DNA from: Phycisphaerae bacterium | GTDB lineage: Bacteria; Planctomycetota; Phycisphaerae; UBA1845 | Direction of reading: 5' to 3' | Length of the DNA: 51,846 nt | NCBI GenBank assembly: GCA_029260135.1 | Contig: JAJDDV010000193.1 | Coordinates: 1-51,846, forward strand | Notes under the pieces: generated by a model | What the model was told of the DNA's origin: nothing | Databases searched by the model: none | What the model saw: the letters and a program-made list of their open reading frames with translations, nothing else | Part shown: in pieces, positions 9,268-18,100 of the stretch | Numbering within the stretch: the first letter of the stretch is position 1 | How the letters are laid out: each line of letters opens with the position of its first letter | Translations under genes and position numbers: made by a program

Positions 9268-10160
9268 CGAAACTTCGCGTGGGAACCCGAGGCAGCGACC
9301 TCGCCCTCTGGCAGACCGGTTGGGTGTCTGACCGACTGCGCAGCGCCCATCCGGACTTAGAGATCGAACGGATCATCATCAAGACGCATGGCGACCTCGC
9401 GATTGACCAGCGCTTCGACGCCGACTGGCCCGCCGGCGGATTCGTCGGCGCCATCGAGCAGCAGCTCGCGGCCAACCGTATCGACTTCGCCGTTCACAGC
9501 TACAAAGACATGCAGACGGCGACAACGCCGGGGCTGACCATCGCAGCGGTCCCCGGGCGCGAGGTGGTCTACGATGTTCTGGTGACGCGCGGGCCGACCG
9601 ACCTCGACAATCTACCCGCAGGGTTTCGCATCGGCACCAGCAGCCCCAGGCGTGCCGCCCAATTCCGCCGCGCGGCAAAAGTGGAAATTGTCGAAATCCG
9701 CGGAAACGTCCCTACGCGCGTGGCAAAGCTCGACAAGGACAACCTCGACGGTGTCGTGCTCGCCGGAGCAGGCCTCAAACGCCTCGGCATTGACCCGCCG
9801 TATCGGATCGAACTTCCAACGGACCGCTTCGTACCCTCGCCCGCGCAGGGTGCGCTAGCCATCCAGACGCGCGAGAATGACCAGGCCGCCGAGATCATCG
9901 GCGTTCTCGACGAGGCCGACGCCCGGAGAGAGGTCGAGGCGGAGCGCGCGTTCCTTCGAGCGGTCAACGCGGGCTGCCACACGCCGGTCGGCGCACTGGC
10001 TTCGCTGGACGGCACGACGATCGCACTGCACGGGCAGCTTTTCAGTGATGACGGCTTGCGTGTTGCGGAAACCATCGAAAAGGGCGACGATCCCCATTCG
10101 GTGGGATCTCGACTCGCCCGGCGTCTGCTCAGCGAACTCGGGATGTGTCCGTCACCGTAG
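9264..10160 (+). CDS. hemC: Porphobilinogen deaminase (hydroxymethylbilane synthase)
   Basis: A 298-residue cytosolic enzyme that polymerises four porphobilinogen units into hydroxymethylbilane. The N-terminal RVGTRGSDLALWQT, the catalytic Asp region HSYKDMQT (D82), GTSSPRRAAQ and RGNVPTR are all present. The dipyrromethane-cofactor cysteine lies in VNAGCHTPVGA (C238). The ATG overlaps the hemL stop by four bases (ATGA), which implies translational coupling. Confidence 0.97.
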   Translation: MTKLRVGTRGSDLALWQTGWVSDRLRSAHPDLEIERIIIKTHGDLAIDQRFDADWPAGGFVGAIEQQLAANRIDFAVHSYKDMQTATTPGLTIAAVPGREVVYDVLVTRGPTDLDNLPAGFRIGTSSPRRAAQFRRAAKVEIVEIRGNVPTRVAKLDKDNLDGVVLAGAGLKRLGIDPPYRIELPTDRFVPSPAQGALAIQTRENDQAAEIIGVLDEADARREVEAERAFLRAVNAGCHTPVGALASLDGTTIALHGQLFSDDGLRVAETIEKGDDPHSVGSRLARRLLSELGMCPSP

Positions 10161-10231
10161 TGATCGGTGGGGTGAATCCGGTGCAGGACACCGGGACGAA
10201 TCAAGTACGGTACGATTCTCAGGAAACACGC

Positions 10232-10945
10232 ATGAGAGTATGGGTCACACGTGACGAACTTTCCGGCGGCCCCTTATCCGAGGCCCTGAACAACGCCGGT
10301 CTCACCCCCGTCTGGGAACCGGTGCTCGAACGACGCGTCCTCGATGACGGAACCGAAGACATTTCCCGTCTCGAGTTTGACGACTGGCTCGTGCTCACCA
10401 GCGTTTACTCCGTCGAAGCCGTGGCGCTGGATCCTGCGCGCGTACCGCGTGTCGCCGTCGTCGGCGACGCCTCCGCAAAAGCAGCCCGCGAGCGCGGTCT
10501 GCGCGTGGAGCACGTCGGCAACAGCGGGGCCAATGCGCTCTTCCGCGATCTCAGCGAGATGGTCGGATGTGGAACCGTCTGCTATCCACGATCCTCGTTG
10601 GCGGCGCCCCCGGAACCCTGGCCAGGCGTGACCTTCACCAGCCCCATCCTCTATGAAACCGTGTCGCGCACTTTTGACACCAGCGTCGTCGACCGCGTCG
10701 ACGTCGTCGCCGTCGCCAGTCCGTCGGCCGTAACCGCCATTACAGATGCGGGGTTTGTTCTGCGGGACGACGATGCCTCTTCTGGCGATCGACACGACGA
10801 AAAAGAGATTTCGCTCCCCTTCGCCAGTATCGGATTCACGACCACGGCCACACTGCGCCGACTGGGCGTGGAACCGTGGCTGGAATCGCCCCAGCGCAGT
10901 TTCGAATCGCTCGCGGCAGCCATCGCCACCAAGGCGCAGCGATAG
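10232..10945 (+). CDS. hemD: Uroporphyrinogen-III synthase
   Basis: A 237-residue protein with the loose two-domain HemD pattern: N-terminal MRVWVTRDE, VLTSVYSVEAV near residue 50, and a second-domain segment VVAVASPSAVTAI. HemD cyclises hydroxymethylbilane to uroporphyrinogen III. HemD sequences diverge strongly, so position after hemC is important support. The start at 10232 has AGGAAA about 7 nt upstream; a GTG at 10145 would overlap hemC but reads poorly. This ends the visible haem operon. Confidence 0.85.
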   Translation: MRVWVTRDELSGGPLSEALNNAGLTPVWEPVLERRVLDDGTEDISRLEFDDWLVLTSVYSVEAVALDPARVPRVAVVGDASAKAARERGLRVEHVGNSGANALFRDLSEMVGCGTVCYPRSSLAAPPEPWPGVTFTSPILYETVSRTFDTSVVDRVDVVAVASPSAVTAITDAGFVLRDDDASSGDRHDEKEISLPFASIGFTTTATLRRLGVEPWLESPQRSFESLAAAIATKAQR

Positions 10946-11051
10946 CACAGGGCAACTGGCACGTTTCCATGGTCGTTCAGAGAGATGTCCGACGCCGCGT
11001 CGCCAAAGTCACGCGCGATCTAAGGGCGGCGCAGTCGTACGGCGCAGTTCG

Positions 11052-11342
11052 TCAGCAGCCACAAGGCGCAACGCCACACGGATCGTGACTCCCGCGCTTT
11101 TTCCTTCCTGAGGGGTCACCGGCTTCGATGACGCGGATGATCTCGTCGGCACTGAACCCCCGCTGGATCATCTGACTCTTCAGCGCCGCTGCCGCGTCCG
11201 TCTGACGCACCTTGCGCCATTGCGGAACGATGATGGCAACCAAGGCAACCATCCCCATGGTCGGAACGAGCACCAGCAACGGAAGCATGTCGGGCTTCTG
11301 GAGCAACGTGTTCCAGTCGATTTGAGCGAGCATTACCATCAT
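11052..11342 (-). CDS. Small single-pass membrane protein
   Basis: A 96-residue protein. After a short N-terminus (MMVMLAQIDWNTLLQ) it has one transmembrane segment, LPLLVLVPTMGMVALVAIIV, then a basic cytoplasmic tail. The tail includes LKSQMIQRGFSADEIIRVIE, a helical motif often seen in small planctomycete membrane proteins and similar to short helix-turn-helix UBA-like ends. The start at 11342 is chosen because GGAG precedes it by 7 nt. Function is unknown. It lies downstream of the outer-membrane barrel gene after a 167-nt gap and may share its transcript. Confidence 0.6.
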   Translation of the reverse strand: MMVMLAQIDWNTLLQKPDMLPLLVLVPTMGMVALVAIIVPQWRKVRQTDAAAALKSQMIQRGFSADEIIRVIEAGDPSGRKKRGSHDPCGVAPCGC

Positions 11343-11509
11343 GACGAAACTCCGAATCGCGCCCACGCGCTGGTTGGCCGCGACGTAGAATCCTGCCAAC
11401 CGTCCGATCTACCATTCGGCAGCGGCGCATCTTTATTGCAGTTTCGGCGTCAGATGAGCGAAATCAGCCTTGCAGGGTCTCCAGATGCCGCAGAATGGGG
11501 CTTCGAGGC

Positions 11510-12352
11510 CTACCAGCGGAAACGCAATCCCGCGACGATGCGATAGTCAACCTCAGGACCACCGGGCAATTCCTGCACCGCGGGGATCTGTACAGACACC
11601 TCGAAGCTCATCCGTTCCCACGCCAACGCGACGCCCGGCGAGATGAACACTTCGTGGGTGCCGTCCGCCACGTAGCGCCCATTGATCTCCGCCACCGCGT
11701 CGATTTCGTACGTATGGTCCTCGCCATACGCCGCCGGGTAAACGCGGCGCGAAAGCGCAAGGTCGTACCGCAGTACGTCGTGACGACGCTCTCCCCCACC
11801 GGTGTTCACTTGGTAGAGGACGTCGGCGTCGAACTTGGCGCGATCCTTCCGCCAGGAATACACCGCGCCGACGATGGGATCGTAGCTATCGCTGCTGAAG
11901 TCCGAGTCACCACTCCGGATGTTCAATCCCCCTAGTACAGCCGCACGCGTCGTCTCCAGCGGGCCGACATCATTCTGAAAGAACCGATACTTGGCCATCA
12001 CCGTGACATCGCCGATGCCGTCATGCGCGTCTTCGCTCCGCCCGAAACGGCGGTCGAACCGATCGACCTGGCGATTGACATAGGGAACGTTCAGAAACAG
12101 CGCCAGATTCGGCTTCATACCATACACAAAGACGGCCTTGGCGGTGGACTTGCTGATGTGCCTCACCGCATCACGACCGTCGGCTTCCTCGAACGCATAC
12201 TGGAGGCGCAGGATCCCTCCGCCTACGCGAGGTGTAAACGCGGCGTCCGAGTTGATCGGCCCCCCAAACGAAGACGGCACCATCATCCCGAACGTAGTCA
12301 GCGCGGCGCAACATCCCAACACCACCGCGAATCGACGGCGTAGCGTTGCCAT
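11510..12352 (-). CDS. Outer-membrane beta-barrel protein (Phenol_MetA_deg / porin-like)
   Basis: A 280-residue exported protein. A signal peptide (residues 1-30, ending around SSFGG) is followed by alternating amphipathic strands separated by Asp/Gly turns, and the chain ends in GLRFRW. The terminal aromatic residue is the usual C-terminal signal of outer-membrane barrels. The strand pattern resembles the PF13557 family (outer-membrane transport-like barrels). Its ATG overlaps the stop of the tiny lipoprotein upstream (TGATG), so the two are translationally coupled. It is the likely third gene of an operon led by the Sec-containing HMA lipoprotein, which suggests metal or metalloid handling at the envelope. 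The cargo is unknown. Confidence 0.75.
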   Translation of the reverse strand: MATLRRRFAVVLGCCAALTTFGMMVPSSFGGPINSDAAFTPRVGGGILRLQYAFEEADGRDAVRHISKSTAKAVFVYGMKPNLALFLNVPYVNRQVDRFDRRFGRSEDAHDGIGDVTVMAKYRFFQNDVGPLETTRAAVLGGLNIRSGDSDFSSDSYDPIVGAVYSWRKDRAKFDADVLYQVNTGGGERRHDVLRYDLALSRRVYPAAYGEDHTYEIDAVAEINGRYVADGTHEVFISPGVALAWERMSFEVSVQIPAVQELPGGPEVDYRIVAGLRFRW

Positions 12353-12531
12353 CAGCCACCAACCAGAAGGTTGTCGAGCAGCATGTTCACCACCCGCATG
12401 ATCGTCGCATTCGCCGCAGTGGTGCTCACAAAGAACAGTGGATTAGGTCCCAGACAACCGCCCGCCCCCAGGAGCAGCGTGCCGACGGCCATCGCCTTGA
12501 CCCATCGGTTGATCGTGAATGGTCTTGCCAT
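12352..12531 (-). CDS. Small lipoprotein
   Basis: A 59-residue protein, MARPFTINRWVKAMAVG... The signal peptide ends GAGGC and is followed by the mature segment LGPNPLFFVSTTAANATIM and a hydrophobic end. The start at 12531 has GAGGG about 10 nt upstream. Its stop overlaps the ATG of the beta-barrel gene. It begins 22 nt after the stop of the Sec-HMA lipoprotein. The residues after the lipobox match nothing I know. Its tight coupling suggests a structural or assembly partner of the barrel. Confidence 0.72.
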   Translation of the reverse strand: MARPFTINRWVKAMAVGTLLLGAGGCLGPNPLFFVSTTAANATIMRVVNMLLDNLLVGG

Positions 12532-12553
12532 ATCGAAAGTCCCTCTGTTATGC

Positions 12554-12904
12554 TCACGGCCCTTTGAATTCCGAATCACCAACGCGCACCCACACCGGCG
12601 TAAAACCGGCGTCTTTGATGGCCTTCCAGATTTGTCCCGCCTCTACCTTGGTGTCCGACGAGTCAAACCAGATCTTACCCTCGCCCGTGGGGAGATGAAA
12701 GGAAATGTGCTTGACGTTACCGGTACGCTCGACCGAGCGCTTGATGCTGTTCGTTCACCCCAGTCACGATACGCCGAGCACCTTCATGTCGGCAGCCGCC
12801 GGTCCCAGCGTGGCTACGTCCACCTTGCGACCCGACGACGCGCATCCGATCGGCCAGATGGAGCCAACCGCCGCCAGAACCACGAGCCTCGAGAACTTGT
12901 GCAT
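12554..12904 (-). CDS. HMA-domain lipoprotein with a predicted Sec-x-x-Sec motif (selenoprotein)
   Basis: A 116-codon reading frame, open from ATG 12904 to TGA 12554 except for two in-frame TGA codons at 12764-12766 (codon 47) and 12755-12757 (codon 50). Start: AAGGAG lies 8 nt upstream. Residues 1-21 form a lipoprotein signal peptide ending PIGC. After a short linker the chain reads KVLGVSULGUTNSIKRSVE, and it ends with strands and helices such as GKIWFD and IWKAIKDAGFTPV. This matches the heavy-metal-associated (HMA/MerP-like) fold, whose consensus GMTCxxC...I is met here by GVSUxxUTNSI. The TGAs therefore sit exactly at the two metal-binding cysteines. TGA is a normal stop in neighbouring genes (for example the nuo ATGA overlaps), so local recoding to selenocysteine is the best reading. 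A SECIS-like hairpin follows. Predicted role: membrane-anchored, periplasmic binding of a soft metal through a diselenide/selenolate pair. Selenoproteins with HMA domains are known as a class; the metal and the function of this operon are inference. Confidence 0.85.
12726..12739 (-). promoter_or_regulatory. Candidate bacterial SECIS hairpin
   Basis: In the mRNA, CGCUC-GGUC-GAGCG forms a perfect 5-bp stem with a GGUC apical loop, plus a flanking G-U pair. The loop begins 21 nt after the second UGA and 30 nt after the first. Bacterial SECIS elements lie directly downstream of the UGA, usually with the loop about 16-37 nt away and a G-G/U in the loop, as in E. coli fdhF. The hairpin lies inside the coding frame and could serve both UGAs. 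Confidence 0.65.
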
Positions 12905-13187
12905 GCGCAAGACTCCTTCCAACGCAACTGCTGCCGGCCCGGCAACGTCTTGGCCAACTCAGCGCAAGCAACGGAATCCGCGCCGGTGAAACCGGCCGCA
13001 AGATAGCCGGGCCGGCCCCACTCGACAAGCGCCGTCGGCAACAGTGGTTCCAACTTCAGCGCAATAGGCGTATGGCGTAGGACGAACTCGGTTCCCGGTA
13101 GACCGGCGCCGATCGGATCCCGGGCGGTGCTGCCTCAGCCGCTCGCGACGCACCGCGCGATCCATGATACACGGGTGGATTCGAACG
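12905..13187. other. Leader region of the selenoprotein cluster
   Basis: 283 nt between the PQQ-propeller stop and the selenoprotein start. No clear -10/-35 pair is visible. On the minus strand one frame stays open for about 75 codons after a TGA near 13129 (with segments such as GLPGTEFVLRHTPIALKLEP), but it has no start codon and no ribosome-binding site. It may be a decayed gene end or chance. The promoter of the cluster is expected here. Confidence 0.35.
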
Positions 13188-14843
13188 CTACCCCTCAAGC
13201 TCCGGGCGGCGTGGGCGATCGGGCTTCTTCGCCCCTTGACGGCCGCGGTCGCTCTGTCGACGGCGAGCTGTCGATCTTGTCCCCATTTCCGCCTCGTATT
13301 CGGCCTGGCTGATCGCACCGTCTTTGTCCGAGTCAATCTTGGCCAGCCGACTCCGAAGACGTGGCGTCAGCTCCCGTCCAGAGAGCTTTCCGTCGCCGTT
13401 TCGATCGCGGCGCTCGAACGTATTGCCCCGCCCTCCCCCGCCGCGTCGAGCGCTTTGGGCTCCTGCGTCGGCGAGCTTCGTGGGTCGGATCGATGAATCG
13501 GCCGGTCTCCCCGCCACTTGCGACGGAGCCTTGTCGAGCGATGCAATACAGTAAAGCGTCTTGTCCGAGCGAATAAGTAGTTCGCCGTCGCTGATCGCCG
13601 GTGTCGCACTGAAGTCCTCAGCGTTCCGGGTGACACGGTTGACGGCGAGCTGCTGAATCTCGTCACCGGTCGACAGTACATGGACATCGCCCGACCGCTT
13701 CACGTAGTAGATTCGATTGTCGGAAAGAACCGGCGACGCGTAGTCCGCACCGCCGCCGCCCCTCCGCGGACCTTCCACATCACCGGTGATGCGGCTTCGA
13801 GAAAGCCTCTTTCCGCTCTTCTCGTCGATGCTCGTGACAATGTTGTTCGCGATCACATAGATCCGGCCCTTGTGCACGATGGGGCTCGCGAATTGGCCGG
13901 AGTCCCGCCCCTTCCACACCACGTGCGAATCCGTCACGTCGCCTTTTCCACCGGCGCGAACAGCCAGCGAACCCGAGTCACCCTCGACCGCAAAGACGAT
14001 GTCGCCATGCGCCACAACGCTGGAGGAGAACGAGTCGTTCTTGATCCCTTCGCAGAACCACCGGAGCTTACCCGTATCGGGATTGAAGCCCCAGATCTCG
14101 CGACCGACGCCGACGACCAGATCCACGCGCGTATCGTCGACCGGAACGAGAATCGGCGTACTCCAGGACATACTGAAACCTGAAGCCTCAGCTCGCCACA
14201 CCGGCTCGCCGGTCTTCTTGTCGAGTGCGACCAACGCTTCGCTCTCGGCCGTAGCCGGAACGATCAACAGGTTCTTGTAGAGGATCGGGCTGGACGCCGA
14301 GCCCCAACGTGGCGGATCCGATTCCGTTCCCACGCTGGTATGCCAGAGTTGCTCGCCGTTCCTGTCGAACGCCAATACACCGGACTTCCCGAAGAAGACG
14401 AAGATGTTCTGACCGTCCGAGACCGGAGTGTGCGTAGCGTAACCATGCTCCGGAACGCCTGCGCCGCTGTATGGATCTTCCGGCTGGAAGGAATCGATCG
14501 TCTTGCTCCAAAGCCTCTTGCCCGTTGCGCGATCAAGGCTCACGAGGTGCCGCTTCAGCGCGCTGATGTCGCCCGGATCTTGGCGCGTAATCCCATAGCC
14601 CGAATAGCAGGTTACATAAATGCGATCGCCGACAATGATGGGGCAGGACGCACCGGGGCCGGGCAGCGCCGTCTTCCATTTGAGATTATGCGATTCACTC
14701 CATTTGACCGGAGTCGGTTTGTCATCCGCACTGACGCCTGAACCGTTGGGGCCGCGAAACCGAGTCCAATCGGCGGCCGCGACGCCTGCGCAGAACAGAA
14801 CAAGGATGGCGGCCGGCGCGCCGGCTCGCGAAAGTCGAAACAT
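13188..14843 (-). CDS. Secreted PQQ-like beta-propeller protein with C-terminal EF-hands
   Basis: A 551-residue exported protein with a signal peptide (MFRLSRAGAPAAILVLFCAG...AAA). The mature start DWTRFRGPNGSGVS is typical of planctomycete PQQ-repeat proteins. Repeated blades follow, of the type LVSLDRATGKRLW, LVALDKKTGEPVW and IWGFNPDTGKLRW (BamB/quinoprotein-like). Near residue 475-520 are two EF-hand-like calcium loops, DRNGDGKLSG and DSDKDGAISQ, then a basic tail rich in Arg/Gly. No haem-binding motif is seen, so it is probably a scaffold rather than a quinoprotein dehydrogenase. The start at 14843 has AAAGGTG 6 nt upstream. Confidence 0.85.
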   Translation of the reverse strand: MFRLSRAGAPAAILVLFCAGVAAADWTRFRGPNGSGVSADDKPTPVKWSESHNLKWKTALPGPGASCPIIVGDRIYVTCYSGYGITRQDPGDISALKRHLVSLDRATGKRLWSKTIDSFQPEDPYSGAGVPEHGYATHTPVSDGQNIFVFFGKSGVLAFDRNGEQLWHTSVGTESDPPRWGSASSPILYKNLLIVPATAESEALVALDKKTGEPVWRAEASGFSMSWSTPILVPVDDTRVDLVVGVGREIWGFNPDTGKLRWFCEGIKNDSFSSSVVAHGDIVFAVEGDSGSLAVRAGGKGDVTDSHVVWKGRDSGQFASPIVHKGRIYVIANNIVTSIDEKSGKRLSRSRITGDVEGPRRGGGGADYASPVLSDNRIYYVKRSGDVHVLSTGDEIQQLAVNRVTRNAEDFSATPAISDGELLIRSDKTLYCIASLDKAPSQVAGRPADSSIRPTKLADAGAQSARRGGGGRGNTFERRDRNGDGKLSGRELTPRLRSRLAKIDSDKDGAISQAEYEAEMGTRSTARRRQSDRGRQGAKKPDRPRRPELEG

Positions 14844-15109
14844 AGGACACCTTTCCAAAAGAGACTCCACACCCAAGGCCCGGACCAAGTCGGCGCTCAC
14901 GCCGTCAGCATAGACCATCCAAGTGGGAATGTCTTTAACGGATCCGGCGTCCCCGGAACTCGAAAGGCAAGTTACGAAGACGAAACCGCGGCACCGCGCG
15001 AGCGCAGGCCCGAAAGACCGCGGAATTCGTCCCAAATCCTACGTTTCCCCAACCGCGCGCCATGCCCCGACACCGGGCGCGGCAAGAGCAAACCCGCGCA
15101 TGTCCTGGG

Positions 15110-18100
15110 CTACGGGGCTCCCGTGAACCATCGTTGAAACGTCGCAACGTCTCGCGCATCCACGTCGCCGTCGCCGTCGTAGTCGAAGCATCGAACACAC
15201 TCTCCGCTCGGTGGGGCTGTCCCCGGTCCGCCTACGCAGTTCGCGAAGACGGAGTAGTCCACCAGATCCAGGTCCCCGTCATCGTCCGTGTCGCCCCCGT
15301 CGCAGACCGGCGGCGGGCCTTCGCACGCATCGTCGACGCCGTCGCCGTTGTTGTCTTGAAGGCAGACCGTTTCGCTAATAGGCGAGGGCACTCCGGCGAG
15401 GTCGTCACAGCACAGCGGATCGACCATGGTACACTCGGGGCCCAGGCAACAGGCCGCGACCTGATCGCCACAGACCGGCCCAGGTCCTTGAGCCGAACCC
15501 CGCAGCGCAGCGCAGCAGACGGGATCGCGATGGAGACAGGCGCCGTCTGGGAATGTGCAGCATGCCTCCTGCCGATTCGCGCACGCCGTATTGGGTCCCA
15601 GCGCCGTCCCACCGTGCGATGTGCAGCTCAACGCATCGATCGTCATGCATTCCGACGGCTCTGAGATGCGCAAAAGGCAGTTGAAGGCGTGCAAGTCCAG
15701 CTCATCAATGTCGCCGTCGCAGTCCACGTCGGCCCAGGCGATGGGGCAGAGTGGAAAATGGTTCTGGTAGGCGACTGGATCCGTCATCGCTTCTTTGAAC
15801 GGCGCGATGTCAAACCCATCCAGCGCGCCGTCACAGTTCATGTCGGGTTTGCACGGACATGCCGCGGTACACGATCCACCCAACACCGCCGAGCACGTGA
15901 CACCGGCGAAGCAGCAGGCCTGAGGCGGTTGCGGGCAGGATGTATTCGTGCAGTTCGTTCCCGGTCCGCGTGGAATGCCGTTGATGGCTCGACATTCAGT
16001 CGGCCCCGCGTCCGCACAGCGGCCGTCCGAGAAACAGCACGCCTCCGGGCAAACAAAGGCCGCGCATTCTTCCCCATGGAACCAGTTGCCGCCCCGCTCG
16101 AGGCAACGCTCTTTGGTCATCAGATCGATGCACGCGCCATCGTCGCAGCACGCGCCCAAAGGCGCCGTGGCGCCGGTCAGGCAAAGACTCAGGTCATAGC
16201 TCGTATCCGGAGGGTTTCCGCTACAATCCAAGTTCGCATCCTTCCTAAAGCAGGCCTTGCCATCGCCGGCCGACGAACTCAGCCACCAGAACAAGCAGTC
16301 CGCCCCCCCCGTCGCCTGGATCGACACCCAGCCGTCACGGACGGCGCAACACGACGCGAAGTCGACATGGTATTCCTGCAGTTCGCCCACGTCGTAAGGC
16401 CAGCCGGTCGGAATCCCGTCAACCGAGATCGTATACGAACAAACTTCATTCCCCGGAACCGGGGCGCCGACCGCGTTTTCGTAGAACCTGATGATGAACG
16501 TCATGGGGTTCTCGATGCAGCTGCCAGACCCGCCGTTGCTCACCCCCCACCAGTGCAGATCGCAAATGGGGTCGTTCAGCGCTGCGAAGCTCTCGTAGCG
16601 CTGTGCGATTCCGCTGGGCCAGTCGGTATCCGAGACGCCGAAGGACCACATCTCAGCCGGATGATTGGGAAGCTGACCATACAATGTGTTACTCGGGCAC
16701 GCCGGTGGTGGCGGACACGTGAAGATCGCACAGCTTTGGTTCGCGACCCACACTCCGGACGAAGCCGCACAATCGGCTTGGGCCTCATCCGCACAAGCAC
16801 CCGAGACACAACACGCCGCGACCAGCTGCGGACACGTCACTCCTGCACAGGTCGTTCCGATTCCTTGTGGCGTCCCCGCCGCCGAGGTGCAGACATCCGG
16901 ACGGATTTCCGTACATGAACCGTCTGCCGCACAGCACGCTTCGGCCATCTGCCCGCACGGCGGGCTCAGGCTGGCGCATGACGTGCCTTCAGTAAACCGA
17001 AGAGGAGCCGCGCAGTTGACACTTGCAGTACCGTCGTTACAGACCCCGGTCGAATCATCGCAGCAGGCACCGGTAGGCACGCAGTCGACGTCCAGACTCG
17101 TCACTCCGCCTCCCGGAAACGTGCCCCAGTCGCCGATCTGAAACCAATACGTCGTACCCGCGACCGTGCTGATCTGCAGATGGTACGGCTCCGGATCGTC
17201 GACACACACCGTCTCAGTGAGACTGGCGCAATCCGGACCGGTATGCACGGACATGATCATGTCGTAGAGATCCGCGTCGGAGACGTCGACCGTCAGCGTG
17301 CAGTCCACCTGAGCCGTGTAGCTGTACCACACATCACTGTCCATTTCCGTCGCTGCGAGCGCGTTACAGCTGCCACTCGGGGGGCTGGGCAGCGCCGTAC
17401 TGTTGTCGAACTGCGTCGTAAACGGGACGCCCGGAATCGTAACCGCCCGATCACATGAGTCGCCCGGCGGCGACGGCGCGCAATTCACCGCCGCGGGACA
17501 GGTGACCCCATCATCCCAAAGCGTCAACGTGAAGTTCCCACCGCCCGACGCTGCGTTGTAGTCGTGTACAAGAATGTAGTATTCGGCGCCCAGCTCAGAA
17601 CACCATTGCACCGTCGACAGATATGTGTTGAACCCTACACAGCTATCATCGTTGCCCGCCACGCACCGCAGGTCGGAGCATTCCGGGCAGTAGACGCCAA
17701 GCCTGGTGTCCGGATGCGTACTGAACTCGCTGCACGTCGTCGCACCCATGGTGGTGCCCGTTCCCATGACCTTGTACCACACACCAGGCCCCGACACCTC
17801 GCCGGCCGTGTCGCACGTCGGCGCGGCGTCAACCGTCGCCTGCGTCGTGTCGCCGTAGACCTGTGAACCAACAGCGATAAGTGATGCGTCTTCGCACACG
17901 TCGGGGCTGCAGGGTGCATAGCCGGTCCTGCAGGTACCTCCATCAATGCAAGTCTGGGTGGTCGAACATGCTGGAAAGCACGCGAAGTTCTTCGGCGCCT
18001 GGCAGCAGTTGTCCGCCACGCATCGCGATCCGCGCGGGCACTCGAGACTACTCGTGCACGCAGTCACGTCGGCGCACAGCGCATTGCTGAAGCAGACATC

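Noticed and set aside
12554..12904. Reading the HMA gene as a decayed pseudogene
   Set aside because: There is no indel, the frame is the same on both sides, and the only two stops are TGA placed at the exact CxxC positions of the fold; random decay would not give that pattern. The Shine-Dalgarno and signal peptide are intact.
12554..12904. Genetic code change (TGA as Trp or Gly)
   Set aside because: TGA is used as the normal stop in trxB, nuoJ, nuoL, nuoM and many neighbours, including ATGA overlaps, so it is not a general sense codon here.
13155..13185. tRNA-like TTCGAATCC word on the minus strand
   Set aside because: The T-arm stem fails at the second pair and no acceptor or D-arm partner is found; it overlaps the end of the PQQ-propeller gene.
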